This document shows, in pieces, positions 47,316-57,480 of a stretch of 64,000 nucleotides of DNA. Source of the stretch: Vicia villosa (Eukaryota > Streptophyta > Magnoliopsida > Fabales > Fabaceae); assembly GCF_029867415.1 (NCBI RefSeq), contig NW_026705313.1:310001-374000 (forward strand). Reading direction: 5' to 3'. The notes beneath the pieces were generated by a model. It ran no database searches and was not told the DNA's origin. It saw nothing but the letters and a program-made list of their open reading frames with translations. Numbering within the stretch: the stretch's first letter is position 1; each line of letters starts with the position of its first letter. A program made the position numbers and the translations under genes.

Positions 47316-47578
47316 TTCAACTACATATGTAAAAACAATTAAAAAATTAACAATGAATAAAAAATATCATAAAAAATTAATTAAACTAAAAGTATTTATT
47401 TTAAATTGTTCAACAAATGAAAATGAATTTTTATTTTTAAATTAATTCACACTTTCTTATTACTTACTTAGTAATTTATAGTCATATACATATATGAGAA
47501 GCAAAGAAAATGTCCAATTAACAAAGTATGTGATATATGTTCTATTGTTTCCTGTAATTCACCAAGTTCACACTCACT

Positions 47579-47584
<6 letters not shown>

Positions 47585-47629
<45 letters not shown>
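47585..47629. repeat. AT microsatellite
   Basis: About 45 bp of AT within the Harbinger element upstream of the transposase. Confidence 0.95.
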
Positions 47630-47630
<1 letters not shown>

Positions 47631-49169
47631 CATACAAGAAAAAGTAATATAAAATGTAAGAAACTTATTGGTTGAAAAACTCACACTCACTTTTATAAAT
47701 TATATACATATACATAACAACACATACAAGAAAAAGTAATATAAAAATGGACATGGTATCTGAATTTGTCACTTGAGAAAGTGACGTGAAAAAGTAAACT
47801 GCCGTATTGCAAAGTAAGTAGCTTCCGTATTGCAGAGGGAGGCGTTAGGTTTCCTGAGCAGTAGTCACTATTAAATAAAAGAAGCCAAGGATATTATAGT
47901 ATTTTTTCATTTAGTTGTACGTGGTACAACTTTTTGTCCGGTGGTTAAGCGGGTTACAAAATATTAAATAGTTGTCCAATCCATCAATCTTTTATTTGTG
48001 CTGTCCTTTATTTATTTTTTAAATCAAACATTGGAAAAATATTTTTGTCCTGTCCAGTCCCTCATTTTTTAGCAAATCAAACACACCCTAAGAGGAAGCA
48101 GGAGAAAGCTCATGGACAAAGACCTATTTTCGTATTCATGGTGCAACCTTCATAAAACGAGTCATAACTTTCTACTCGTAGCTCCAAATCAGGTAATTCT
48201 TAAAGATTCGGATTCTACAAGAAATTTCCTTCGATTTGATATATTAATTCGTGTCAGGGAAGTTCTTAATGAGGGAGATATACGAGTTTGAAGATTGGAG
48301 ATTCTTGCCGAAATTGAGGAAAAAGGGCTTACGGGTTTGATGGAGAAGAAGTGGAAGAATCCATATTCCTGGCTAAGGTAAGGGGGACTCTTCCGGTTAG
48401 CATCTTTTATCGTCTTATAGATAATAGGATTGATTGGATACATTGTTTGGGTCAATTGGGTTATATGTCAGAATTGGGTTTTGGAATGATTTTGGATAGA
48501 AATTGCATGATTGATGATTACCTCTATTAATTCTTTATAGATTTGTGTTTTGATTGATGTTTGTGATATGGGTTTTGTGTCAGCTGTTGTGTTGTTGTGT
48601 TCTTCCATGGAAACTGAATCTGAGTTATGGGTTTCCAATAATTGGATAGCAAGTTAGGTTTTAATGTGTAAAACAATGAGATTTTGTGATTTGTTCATGT
48701 TTAATGTGTCGTGTGAATGATCCATGGTTAGAAACATGTTTAGGAACCTTATATATGTGCTAAATTTCTGTCAATTGATGTATAAATTGTATGAGGATTA
48801 GTGGTTGTTGTATGAGGTGAATGAGGATGGAAAATGGTGATTTTTGGGTTTTTATGCAGCATAGGTCGACCTATAGAATAGGCAGGGTCGGCCTGAGCAA
48901 ACCCACAGGCAACATCCAATTTTTGACAGATTTTGTGAAGACCATAACTTTTGATCCGTAACTCCGTTTTATGCGTCGTCCGAAGCGTTAGGAAGCTAAT
49001 GAGATTATCTATAAGATAGGATATAGTTGGTTGATGTTGAATGGTTTGATTTTGATGTTAGTATATGGATAACATGTGACTTACTTATGTGTGCATTATG
49101 AATTAATGACTTGTGACTAATATTCATAGATGTGTTAAGTGATGTGATATCCATGATATGTTGGGATGA

Positions 49170-49195
<26 letters not shown>
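49170..49195. repeat. TA microsatellite
   Basis: About 26 bp of TA inside the LTR. Confidence 0.95.
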
Positions 49196-49203
<8 letters not shown>

Positions 49204-49337
49204 TATTTGAATGTGTCTTGTTGATGATGATAATTTAAATGTGTATGTATCGAGATGTGGATTGAATAATGGTGATGTTAGAATTGAATACATGTGATTG
49301 ATTGATTTGTGATGAATGATGTTGATACGTATACATG

Positions 49338-49342
<5 letters not shown>

Positions 49343-49369
<27 letters not shown>
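49343..49369. repeat. GAT trinucleotide repeat
   Basis: Nine GAT units inside the LTR, absent at the matching place in the inverted copy as far as I can see. Confidence 0.9.
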
Positions 49370-49371
<2 letters not shown>

Positions 49372-50183
49372 TAAGAGTATGAGACAATGTTGTTCATCGG
49401 ATCGAAGATGTAATAAGTATGTTATATGTGTGCATTCATTCATAAAGCATTTGTTTAGGGTTGTATCCAGATGATGTGTTGGATCAGTGAAGGGCATAAT
49501 TCCCATTGTGTGGAATTTGTGCTGGCAGGGCCGTATCTTGATGATGTTGGATCATTCGGTGGGTTATTCCCATTGATGATGTTTGGTATCACATGCATAA
49601 TGTCAGTTCATTCATATGCATGATTTTTATAACATGATTGGATGCTTTTCCAGTGTTATGATTTTGATGATGTGTTGGTTGTTGTGATGATGAAACTTGT
49701 CTGAATATCTGAACATAATATAATTGAGTGAATAATGTAACTATGATGTGTTATTATTTATGACTCAATAACATTTGTTAATTGTGAATGAGACTCACCC
49801 TTACTGTTGACATTTTCAGATTGGCGAGTAGCGGCTTTTGGCTTTGGTGAGGATAGCTCATAGGCCAGTTTGTTTAAGTATAGCGTCGGTGTCATGCTGT
49901 GATATTGTAACACTGGGGAACGCTAGTTTAGAGTCTATGATGATACTCTATTATGTTGTTATTGTATTAATTTTGTGGGATATTGCATGGATGATGTTGT
50001 GCTTATCCGTATGATGAATATTACGCTGTGTAGAAACATGATTTTATTAAATTGATGATTGTTCATTAGTGAAGCATGGCAAGTGAGTTATAATAAATTG
50101 TTTTATTGAATTGTGGTACCCTTGTTTTCATGTTTACTCTGAAATTTTTATTTAATTACCGCGGGGTTTAGAAGGGTGTTACA

Positions 50184-51548
50184 GTTATAGCCCAAGCTAT
50201 GCTTAGAGAAGTATATTAAGCGCACAGGAGATTGTTCAAAAGGGTTCTAGATGGAGAATAGGTGATGGGCATCAAGTCAAAGTTTATGAGGATATGTGGC
50301 TTCCATCAAGTTCTGGTTTCCAAGTCGAATCTCGGAGAAGAGTTCTTGCTGAAGATTGTAGGGTTTCGGATCTCATTGATGAAGACTTGAAAACATGGAA
50401 GAGAGACTTAATTTTCCAAGCTTTTGATCATGAGGAAGCATGTCAGATTGTTAGCATTCCACTGTCCAGAGGTCCTTTGAGGGATAAAATGATATGGCAC
50501 TTTGAAAAGAGTGGTGATTATTCTGTTAGATCTGTTTATCACCTCTGCTTGCAGGTTAAAGCTTAAATGGTTCCTGGCCCTTCTAGTCCTCCTTGCAAGA
50601 AGCTAGGGCAGCAAATTTGGAAAGCCCCGATCCATAATAGAGTGAGGAATTTCCTGTGGAGAGCTGCAAAGAACATTTTTCCTACAAAGCAAAATTTGAT
50701 GAAGAAAGGCATCAGGTTAGATTCCATATGCTCTCTTTGTAATAAGGATGTGGAAAATGTTCATCATCTTTTTATGGAGTGTGAGTTTGCAAAGACTTTC
50801 TGTTTTTCCTCTGTTCTAAGCTATAGAACCCCAAAAAATATTGAGTTTAATGACTGGCTTCTGAGTATCCTCTCTTGTGGAGATGTACTTAGTTTGCAAT
50901 TACTCTGTACCCTGGTGTATAAAATTTGGCTGAGTCGAAATCTTAAATTGTACCAAATGAAGGATTCATTGCCAGTTACAGTTGCGAAGGAAGCGGTGGA
51001 CAGTATGGTGGAGTTCAATAATTGGAATGTTGTTAGCAGAAGGGAGAATTTGGAAAAAATTGCTTCAGAGCCAAGTAAAAAGGAGGTTCATTTCATCCAT
51101 GTTGATGCGAGTATTTCTGGAGACGGTTTCCTGACCATGGGATGTATAATTAAAGATCATCATCAAAAAAATATCAATTACTGCTTGCAAAAGAGAAGAG
51201 GTTTCAGTTGAGGTTGCAGTGGGAGAGGAAATGGCAATCCGGTGGGGTCTATACTTGGCAAAGGAGTTGCAGTTGGAAAGAATAGTGCTAAAGACAGATG
51301 CAAGGGTGGTGGTAGATTGTGTTACTGATGTTCGAAAGCTTGCAGTTTTGGTGCCTGTAGTTCTAGACATTAAATCCATGCTAAGTTGTTTTAATTTCTC
51401 TTCCCTTTTGTTTCATAGTAGAAGTTGTAATGTTGAAGCCCATAACTTGGCTAGATTTGCTTATGTGGTAGGCTCTAAGTCATGGATTAGAGAGTATCCA
51501 TCTATGGAGGCCTTCTCTGATGTACCAATTGCTGTTTTATTTCATTAA
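50184..51548 (+). pseudogene. LINE copy 2 ORF2, C-terminal part (zf-RVT and RNase H)
   Basis: Resumes within the region just after the reverse transcriptase (YSPSYA*RSILSAQEIVQKG, aligned with NYTWRSILSARDLIHKG of copy 1). It continues with LIDEDLKTWKRDLIFQAFDH, which copy 1 has lost. After a TAA at about 50565 the zf-RVT domain follows (RVRNFLWRAAKNIFPTKQNL, CSLC...HLFMEC), then RNase H (FIHVDASISG, GEEMAIRWGLYLAKE, LKTDA, VEAHNLARFA) with a frameshift near 51205. Acidic residues persist but the frame does not. The poly(A) tail follows at 51566. Confidence 0.9.
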
Positions 51549-51570
51549 TGAAATTATTTTCCCATAAAAA

Positions 51571-51587
51571 AAATATTTTTAAACATG
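51571..51587. repeat. LINE copy 2 target-site duplication, right (17 bp)
   Basis: AAATATTTTTAAACATG, identical to 41611-41627. Confidence 0.95.
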
Positions 51588-51838
51588 ACACTATGTTAAA
51601 ATTCAATAAAATTGGAAGCATACAAAATATTTTACTTGTCTTTCTCTTGAATCATGCATTAAAACTGTAAATAACTCCTCCATATAACTTTCCCTTCGCT
51701 TTAATAATGCAGTTTCTTCCATTAATTCATCAATTTTCAGAATTCTTCTCTATAAATGCAACAAATTCTTCTTGCATTTTTGTTATTGTTTCATACGTCG
51801 ATCTATAAATTTAAGATGATGTTACTACAAGTTCAATA

Positions 51839-51841
<3 letters not shown>

Positions 51842-51895
<54 letters not shown>
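51842..51895. repeat. TA microsatellite
   Basis: About 54 bp of AT. Confidence 0.96.
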
Positions 51896-51898
<3 letters not shown>

Positions 51899-52399
51899 TG
51901 ATGTTTTTTTTTCGAAAATTTTCTTCAATACTTCAATTTTTCAGATTGAGTTGTGTATTGCAGGTTGGAATTGTTCTTGAACATGCATTGAAACATTTAT
52001 ATATATTTATGCATAGAAAAATTCAAGCTTTTGAAAACAATGAAACAACACTCGTTGTACAGTTATCAGGAGGACACAATTCTCATATACAAAATCAACA
52101 AATCTAGCACAAGAAAACTATTGGCAAAACAAATCTAACATCATAACCTTCAGGTACATAGTACACTGTCAAATGCAAGACATAGAAAGACATCAAACAC
52201 AAGAGCAAGACTGTGATTGGTTCTACATTTTGCATTCGCAATCTTTTCTATGTTTATCACAATTTTTTTTGGTGAAATGAAATGTCTGTTACAAGTTTAT
52301 GAAGTTGGATTATAATGTTCCTGAGGCCTCTGATCAATACTATGATTTTAATATCAAAATACACCATATTTTTTCAAATTATGATGTATATGTGGTAAA

Positions 52400-52430
52400 T
52401 AGCTATAGCTATAGCCTATAGCTATAGCTA
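52400..52430. repeat. 31-bp perfect palindrome of TAGCTA units
   Basis: TAGCTATAGCTATAG, a central C, then the exact inverse. It is also a short tandem repeat of AGCTAT. Confidence 0.95.
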
Positions 52431-52728
52431 CAAACATCCTTCTAAACTCATAATCTAGAGTTAAAAATGTTGGGGTTATGCTTGTACTCCTGTAGTGTTT
52501 TTTATGCTTCTTTGTTCTTACTCGCATGTAAATGTAGTGTTCTCTTGAGGAAACAATACTATATTATCTTGTTTCATGTATTCTGAACCATTCTATTATT
52601 TATTACTGTTCTTATTTTATTTATTAATTCATTAGTTTGACTTATTGTCGTCTTATGAACTTGATATTCTAATTAATCAAAACTAGAATTTTCTACTACG
52701 GCGCAATCTATTGTAATATGATAAAAAT

Positions 52729-53152
52729 TAGGGTTAATACCTATTTTCACCCCTACCATATAGGATTGGTTTGTAAAACCCTCTGCCAAAAAAAAAGTTG
52801 CAAGAGTTCTCCTTGAAGATTCTCTCGTTTTAAACCTTGTAAAATTTTTGTTTTTAAAACCAACTTTGCCATTTGAAGATTCAGTCATTTTAAACCCTAT
52901 AATCTTGTAGATTATGTCATTTTAACCCTCTGAAATATGACGGGCAAAGTTGGTTTTACTAAAAAAAAATTTACAGGGTTCAAAATGATAGAGTTCTTCA
53001 AGTGGCAAGGTTGGTTTTAAAAATAAAAATTTGACAAGGTTTAAAACGAGAGAATTTTCAATTGTTAGGGAAATTCTTGCAACTTTATTTTGGTAGAGGG
53101 GTTTTTCAAACCAACCTCATATGGCAGGGGTGAAAATAGATATTAACCCTAA
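52729..53152. mobile_element. foldback MITE, about 424 bp
   Basis: The left end TTAGGGTTAATACCTATTTT is matched by the inverse of the right end (AATAGATATTAACCCTAA). The complementarity continues almost to the centre through ACCCCTACCATATAGG, GTTGCAAGAGTTCT and AAACCTTGTAAAATTTTTGT. It has no coding capacity. Both flanks are A-rich, so the duplication length cannot be read. Confidence 0.8.
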
Positions 53153-53218
53153 AAAGTATATATAAATAACTTACAAATATGCATTAAGTTGTGTTGCTAT
53201 ATTTTTAGATGATAAAAT

Positions 53219-53312
53219 TTAGGGGTGACAAAAAAACGAAGCGGGAAAGTCCACCAAATCTAATCCGCCCAACTAAAGTGGCGGGTTGGCGGGCGGATTA
53301 TTATACAACATA
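53219..53312. mobile_element. partial hAT-like terminus
   Basis: TAGGGGTGACAAAAAAACG followed by GGCGGGTTGGCGGGCGG resembles the termini of the hAT element at 9397-9924. No matching second end or duplication was found. Confidence 0.4.
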
Positions 53313-53545
53313 AAAATTCTCATTTTTCATTCAGTTTATTCCAATTTTCAACCATATCATGTCAAGTAATTATTGAGCGGACCAAACTTTAAACACACAA
53401 CTTAAACTTATATAAAAGATCAAACAATCTAAAACCCAACTTTCAAAACAAACAGTAACTAAACCAATTATAGACATGAATTATGATTTATGGCAAAAGG
53501 CTAAATATTTATCAAGTAAACAACCAATTTTAAATAGATTTTTGT
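53313..53545. repeat. dispersed repeat R2, copy 1
   Basis: ATTCTCATTTTTCATTCAG ... ACCATATCATGTCAAG ... AGATCAAACAATCTAAAAC ... GGCAAAAGGCTAAATATT. Diverged copies lie at 56560-56825 and, in part, at 56150-56236. Confidence 0.8.
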
Positions 53546-53759
53546 CGCCTGAATACATATTTAGTTACTAAATACATTTCTCATCTTTCCCTTCTTGCAA
53601 GCCACTTAAATCCTAGTGTATAGGAAATGTTTAGTTTTTTTTTTAAATTCTTTGATTTTACTATATTGTTAACAAATAAAAATACCTAATAAAACACATA
53701 GAAATACTCATTTATATATTAAAAATACAATTCTACGAGTAAAACATTAAAATTATCAT

Positions 53760-54310
53760 TATGTTGTGTTTCTGCCAATATTGAACAAAAACAACCCAAT
53801 TGTCTTTTTCAATATCTTTTGGATGATTTGCAAGATTTTTCTCCAATGTTACGTTCCATTTATAATTATTGATCAACAAACGACATTAGGCATCCTTCTA
53901 TTTCTTTTTAGTTGAGCATAAGATCCAGCTTTTGTTCTCTTCATCATCAACAACAAAATGTGTCTAACTGTAAAAATAAAAATTAATTGACAAATAAATA
54001 ATATTAAAAAAATATTTAGTTTTTAATATTTATTTACTCAACAAAATGATACCTTTACTTTTGTATCATAATAAAATTTAGTTTTATTTTTCTTTGGAAT
54101 TTCCTTTCAACTATCAAACATTATGGAAAGTTCATAGAACAATCTAACAAGTCCACCCAAATACCCAACTAACAAACGTGAAGTTAATTCTACTGGTTGA
54201 CGATTTGAATTCCATTTAATTATTATCCTTGTTCTATCGAGAGTTTTTCCAATCAAGTCTTGCACACATAAATGTGTGTTTGAAATATGATCCGCCTCAT
54301 CTACCACAAA
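53760..54310 (-). pseudogene. CACTA TnpA-like (Transposase_24) remnant
   Basis: The minus strand gives RTRIIIKWNSNRQPVELTSR and LVGYLGGLVRLFYELSIMF followed by WKEIPKKNKTKFYYDTKV-like sequence. Its spacing resembles the TnpA-like gene at 11501-11220 (VKYDVNWNDDNQ...YSGTLVRMHIPIT). After an intron-like gap, WNVTLEKNLANHPKDIEKDN and WVVFVQYWQK follow at 53860-53760, comparable to the next segment of that family. Stops are frequent. No CACTA termini are visible nearby. Confidence 0.45.
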
Positions 54311-55239
54311 AGAAAGTAAAAAAAAAAAACCATAACTCAACAATATAAAACATTTCATTTACTTAAAGATACTTTGATCCTAAATTAGTTACTAATAACA
54401 TATATATTCATATATTGAGAACCATTGCTTTGAAAAAAAATTCAATTTGTATCTCATCTTGTACCACAACATCTTTAGAGTGAGTGGATGAAATGTCACG
54501 GTGAGAAAATATCTCTGAAAAAGTGATGGTTATGTAGTTTGAATTGGTAGAGGGGTTATTGTTATTGGTGTAGTAATATGGATAGATGATGTTGTAACAC
54601 AGGTCAGTGGTGTTGGGATTGTTTTTACATGTGTTTTTAGATAAATGGTGAAGTTGTCATTGAACGTAGTTGCTTCGTGGATGTTTCAAGATCTCTAAGT
54701 TGTACAAACCTCGGACGACCCTTCGCATACTAAATAAGACATCAATGAATTTTAGTCAACAATACAAAAAATTAATCTCTATAGAATAATATTGAGCGTT
54801 TATTTTGAACAGCTGATGATTTGTAAATGGATTGAGAGAGTTGAGTTACATTCTTAGTATCCATCTTTTTCTTATTATCTTCTATTGCTTTGATGTAAAC
54901 AAATAATAAACAAGTCAATAAACTAAAAGTATAAAACATCAAAATTACAATAAGGACTACAAATTTAATAAACACAACATAAACGCATAAAATTAAAAGA
55001 GAAGTTATGTAGTAAAACATAGAGTAACAATTTCATATTTTTTACTTCATTACATAAATGGTGAATCAATATATAAAAAATAAGAATATCATACATTGAA
55101 TATGAATAAACAACAAAAACTTAAATCTCATAGGAGTTACAAACAAGACTTCTTAACAATAAAAAAGCTATATCTTAATTATTGTCATCACTAATAGCTA
55201 AAGATCCAAGATCTTCATTAAAGAAAATTTGTTCCAAAT

Positions 55240-55660
55240 TTTATGATGGATATGGATCAATGGGAAAATAAGAAGAAATTGACTGAAGCTCTCTGACAAT
55301 GATTATATGATCAAATCAGTCACAAGTTCCTTCCCGAGAGAAAAAACCTATATGTTAATGTTCTTCACATACCCCATCATTATGAGTACATGGGGACCTA
55401 CAGGGGCTCCCTCGGCTAGATTGTCTTGAAAAAGGGTTTTGGAAACTTCCAATCTCTCATGCCTAGCCAGATCTTGATAGAGCGTCTTTAGGTGATCAAC
55501 TATAACAAACACTGCCATGTTCTCATGTTACTTTTGCAATTTAGAGTTCATGGTAACCAACATGAGGCAGATAGTTTATGTGGCATCATTAACATGATTC
55601 TTATAAGCATCTATTTCAGCCTTCTAATCAGAACTAAGAGGTTGATCTTTGAGAATAGAT
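55240..55660 (-). pseudogene. Ty1/copia gag remnant
   Basis: Minus-strand translation gives LMLVTMNSKLQK, then VIVDHLKTLYQDLARHERLE, VSKTLFQDNLAEGAPVGPHV, LIMMGYVKNI, FSLGKELVTDLII and SLSESFSQF. These are the core blocks of copia gag (the usual K..L..M.E..SV..HVLKM..YI..L...G..L..EL..DLILQSLP.S..QF pattern). There are in-frame stops and no zinc knuckle. No pol or LTR of this element is visible in the window. Confidence 0.75.
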
Positions 55661-56007
55661 GTCTCTAAGACATATAACTTTTTCTAATGTTTGAGGACAA
55701 TCCTCAAGTTTCGGTGTCAATTTAAAAAAAAAATTCCTTGACAAATTTTCCTTGTCAAGGATTGATAGAAAAATGTTGTTTGAAGTGTTTGTTGAGATGG
55801 TAATCTACACATAAAACTTATGAAGATATAAGTTCATTAAAAACACATTAAATTATCTCTTTAATTAAAGGGTTAATACCATTTTTCACCCTTGTAATAT
55901 AGGCGAAATTCGCTTTACCCCCCTCGTAATTTTTTTTTTTAATTTTCCCCCTGTAATTTTTTTTGTTTGAATTACCCCCCTAAGCGTGCTATTTAAACAC
56001 CAAAATT

Positions 56008-56028
56008 GGGGGGGGGGGGGGGGTGGGG
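56008..56028 (+). repeat. G16 run with following GGGG (G-quadruplex potential)
   Basis: Sixteen consecutive G, one T, four G inside the foldback element. Confidence 0.9.
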
Positions 56029-56149
56029 AAATCAAACAAAAAAAAAGATTACAGGGGGGTAAACTTTACACTTAGGGGGCAAAAGACATAGTATTTTTAT
56101 ATTTCAAGGGGGTGTTTGAAAAAAAAATTTTACAAGGGGCAAATTTTTT

Positions 56150-56236
56150 ACAATTCTCATTTTTATTCTGGTTATTCCAATTTACAACCATATCATGTCA
56201 ACCAAATATTGAGCAAACCAAATATTAAACGCACAA
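56150..56236. repeat. dispersed repeat R2, partial copy in the foldback loop
   Basis: About 86 bp from CAATTCTCATTTTTATTC to ATTAAACGCACAA, matching 56565-56650 with a single G/A difference (CATGTCAACC versus CATATCAACC). Confidence 0.95.
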
Positions 56237-56559
56237 AAGACATAGTATTTTTATATTTTTATTCGCTTTTTGCCCCCTGTAAATTTTTTTTTCAAACACC
56301 CCCTTGAAATATAAAAATACTATGTCTTTTGCCCCCTAAGTGTAAAGTTTACCCCCTATAATGTTTTTTTTGTTTCGCCTATATTACAAGGGGGGTCTTT
56401 AAAGCAGCATTAGGATGATTACCCCAAACTCGGCGAATTAGGTAGGTATTGGAGAAATAGTAAAATAGTTATTAGTTAAAGTTGGTTAATAGTTGGTTAG
56501 TACCTATATATAGCTCTAGAGTAGTCAAAATATACTAGTAACACTTATTATACAATACA

Positions 56560-56825
56560 ACAATTCTCATTTTTATTCTGGTTATTCCAATTTACAACCA
56601 TATCATATCAACCAAATATTGAGCAAACCAAATATTAAACGCACAACTTAAACTTCTATAAAAGATCAAACAATCTAAAATCCAACTTTCAAAATAAATA
56701 GTAAGCAAATTTTCAAAACAAATAGTAGCTAAGCTAATTATAGACATGATTTATGATTAATGGCAAAAGGGTATATATTTATCAAGTGAACAACCAATTT
56801 TAAACAAGTTTTCTTGTCGGAAAAT
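56560..56825. repeat. dispersed repeat R2, copy 3
   Basis: Longest copy near the foldback element. It continues past the shared 86 bp into AAAGATCAAACAATCTAAAA and GGCAAAAGGGTATATATT as in copy 1. Confidence 0.85.
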
Positions 56826-56829
56826 CTAA

Positions 56830-57480
56830 TAGTAAAATTTAAAATCAGATGACCTTTAACATTTGATTCGGAAAATCTAATTGTAAAATTTTCTAGTGGA
56901 TCGAAATTAATATTCCACTTTATTTTAAATAAGCATTAGGCTAATTATTCGAAACTTGGTGAATTAGGTAGTAACTCCTTCCAATTAAAACTAATGAAAC
57001 TCTCAAATATTATCAGTTGGGTGAATAACTCCTTATTCCAATACATTATATGAATTATTCTCAACTCTTGCTTCTAAACGTAAATAATATTATTATAATT
57101 AGTTTATTTAAGTTAGAATCAATATTTTAACAATTGAATATTACGTTTATCCCATCGCACCTTAATAATATAGAACATGCATCATACATTGGGTGAAACC
57201 TACATTATTTGATACAAGTCTTGGTAAGTGCTAAATTTTAGAAACCATAAACTTAAAAATCATTTTGAAGGAGTTTGTAAGTAGTTTGATCTCATTGGCT
57301 TATTTATCATAAAAATATTCTTCCACGTGCATCAATATCCATATAAAATAAAACAATATAGTTAAGACCTTTAAAACAATTGTTCCCTTATGCCAACGAG
57401 GGAACCTACGTTAAACCCAATAACGATCTATGCTTATCTAAGCTAGACCTTTGTGGTTTCTCTTTTTTATCTATGTTTAG
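56830..57480. other. AT-rich stretch without a recognised gene
   Basis: No coding region or bounded element is seen. It shows short self-similarity of the GGAAAATCTAATTGTAAAATTT type. Confidence 0.4.

Larger units (their letters stand above)
44527..48088 (-). mobile_element. PIF/Harbinger element, left end truncated
   Basis: Two minus-strand genes typical of the superfamily lie here: a HARBI1/DDE_Tnp_4 transposase and a Myb/SANT-like partner. The right terminus, read inward, is GGGTGTGTTTGATTTGC, a Harbinger-like inverted repeat, followed by TAA at 48089-48091 (Harbinger target sites are TWA). The left terminus is missing: 44527 starts with GGACAAAATCATAC, which corresponds to the GGACAAAAATAT that lies about 45 bp inside the right end. 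About 45 bp were therefore lost, together with adjoining LINE sequence. Confidence 0.82.
48092..50183. repeat. chromovirus-like LTR, left end missing
   Basis: The right end ...CCGCGGGGTTTAGAAGGG and then TGTTACA abuts resumed LINE sequence exactly at 50184. From about 48377 (AAGGTAAGGGGGACTCTTCC) to the end it is the inverted homologue of the solo LTR at 58942-61125. The first 285 bp are more diverged, and the TGTAACACC start is absent where the Harbinger right end lies. It holds a 14-bp palindrome ATAGGTCGACCTAT at about 48862. Confidence 0.7.
41628..51570 (+). mobile_element. L1-type LINE, copy 2, with nested insertions
   Basis: Same family as copy 1 but in the opposite orientation. The outer limits are set by a perfect 17-bp duplication and a poly(A) tail at 51566-51570. 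LINE sequence occupies 41628-44526 (leader, ORF1, endonuclease, start of RT) and 50184-51570 (ORF2 C-terminus). Between them lie a PIF/Harbinger element and a chromovirus-like LTR, and about 460 codons of reverse transcriptase are missing. Confidence 0.95.
51588..52728. other. AT-rich stretch without a recognised gene
   Basis: A minus-strand piece at about 51800-51600 is mildly protein-like (ETITKMQEEFVAFIEKN) but unassigned. It also holds a TA microsatellite and a 31-bp palindrome. Confidence 0.4.
55868..56398. mobile_element. foldback element with rearranged loop
   Basis: The left end GGGTTAATACCATTTTTCAC continuing through CTTGTAATATAGGCGAAA is inverted at the right end (TTTCGCCTATATTACAAGGG). 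Inner arms at about 56085-56150 and 56268-56325 are also exact inverses (GGGGGTGTTTGAAAAAAAAA and its complement). The loop at 56150-56262 is not palindromic and contains a copy of repeat R2. Poly-G and poly-T runs are abundant. Possible flanking duplication TCTTTAA. Confidence 0.7.
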
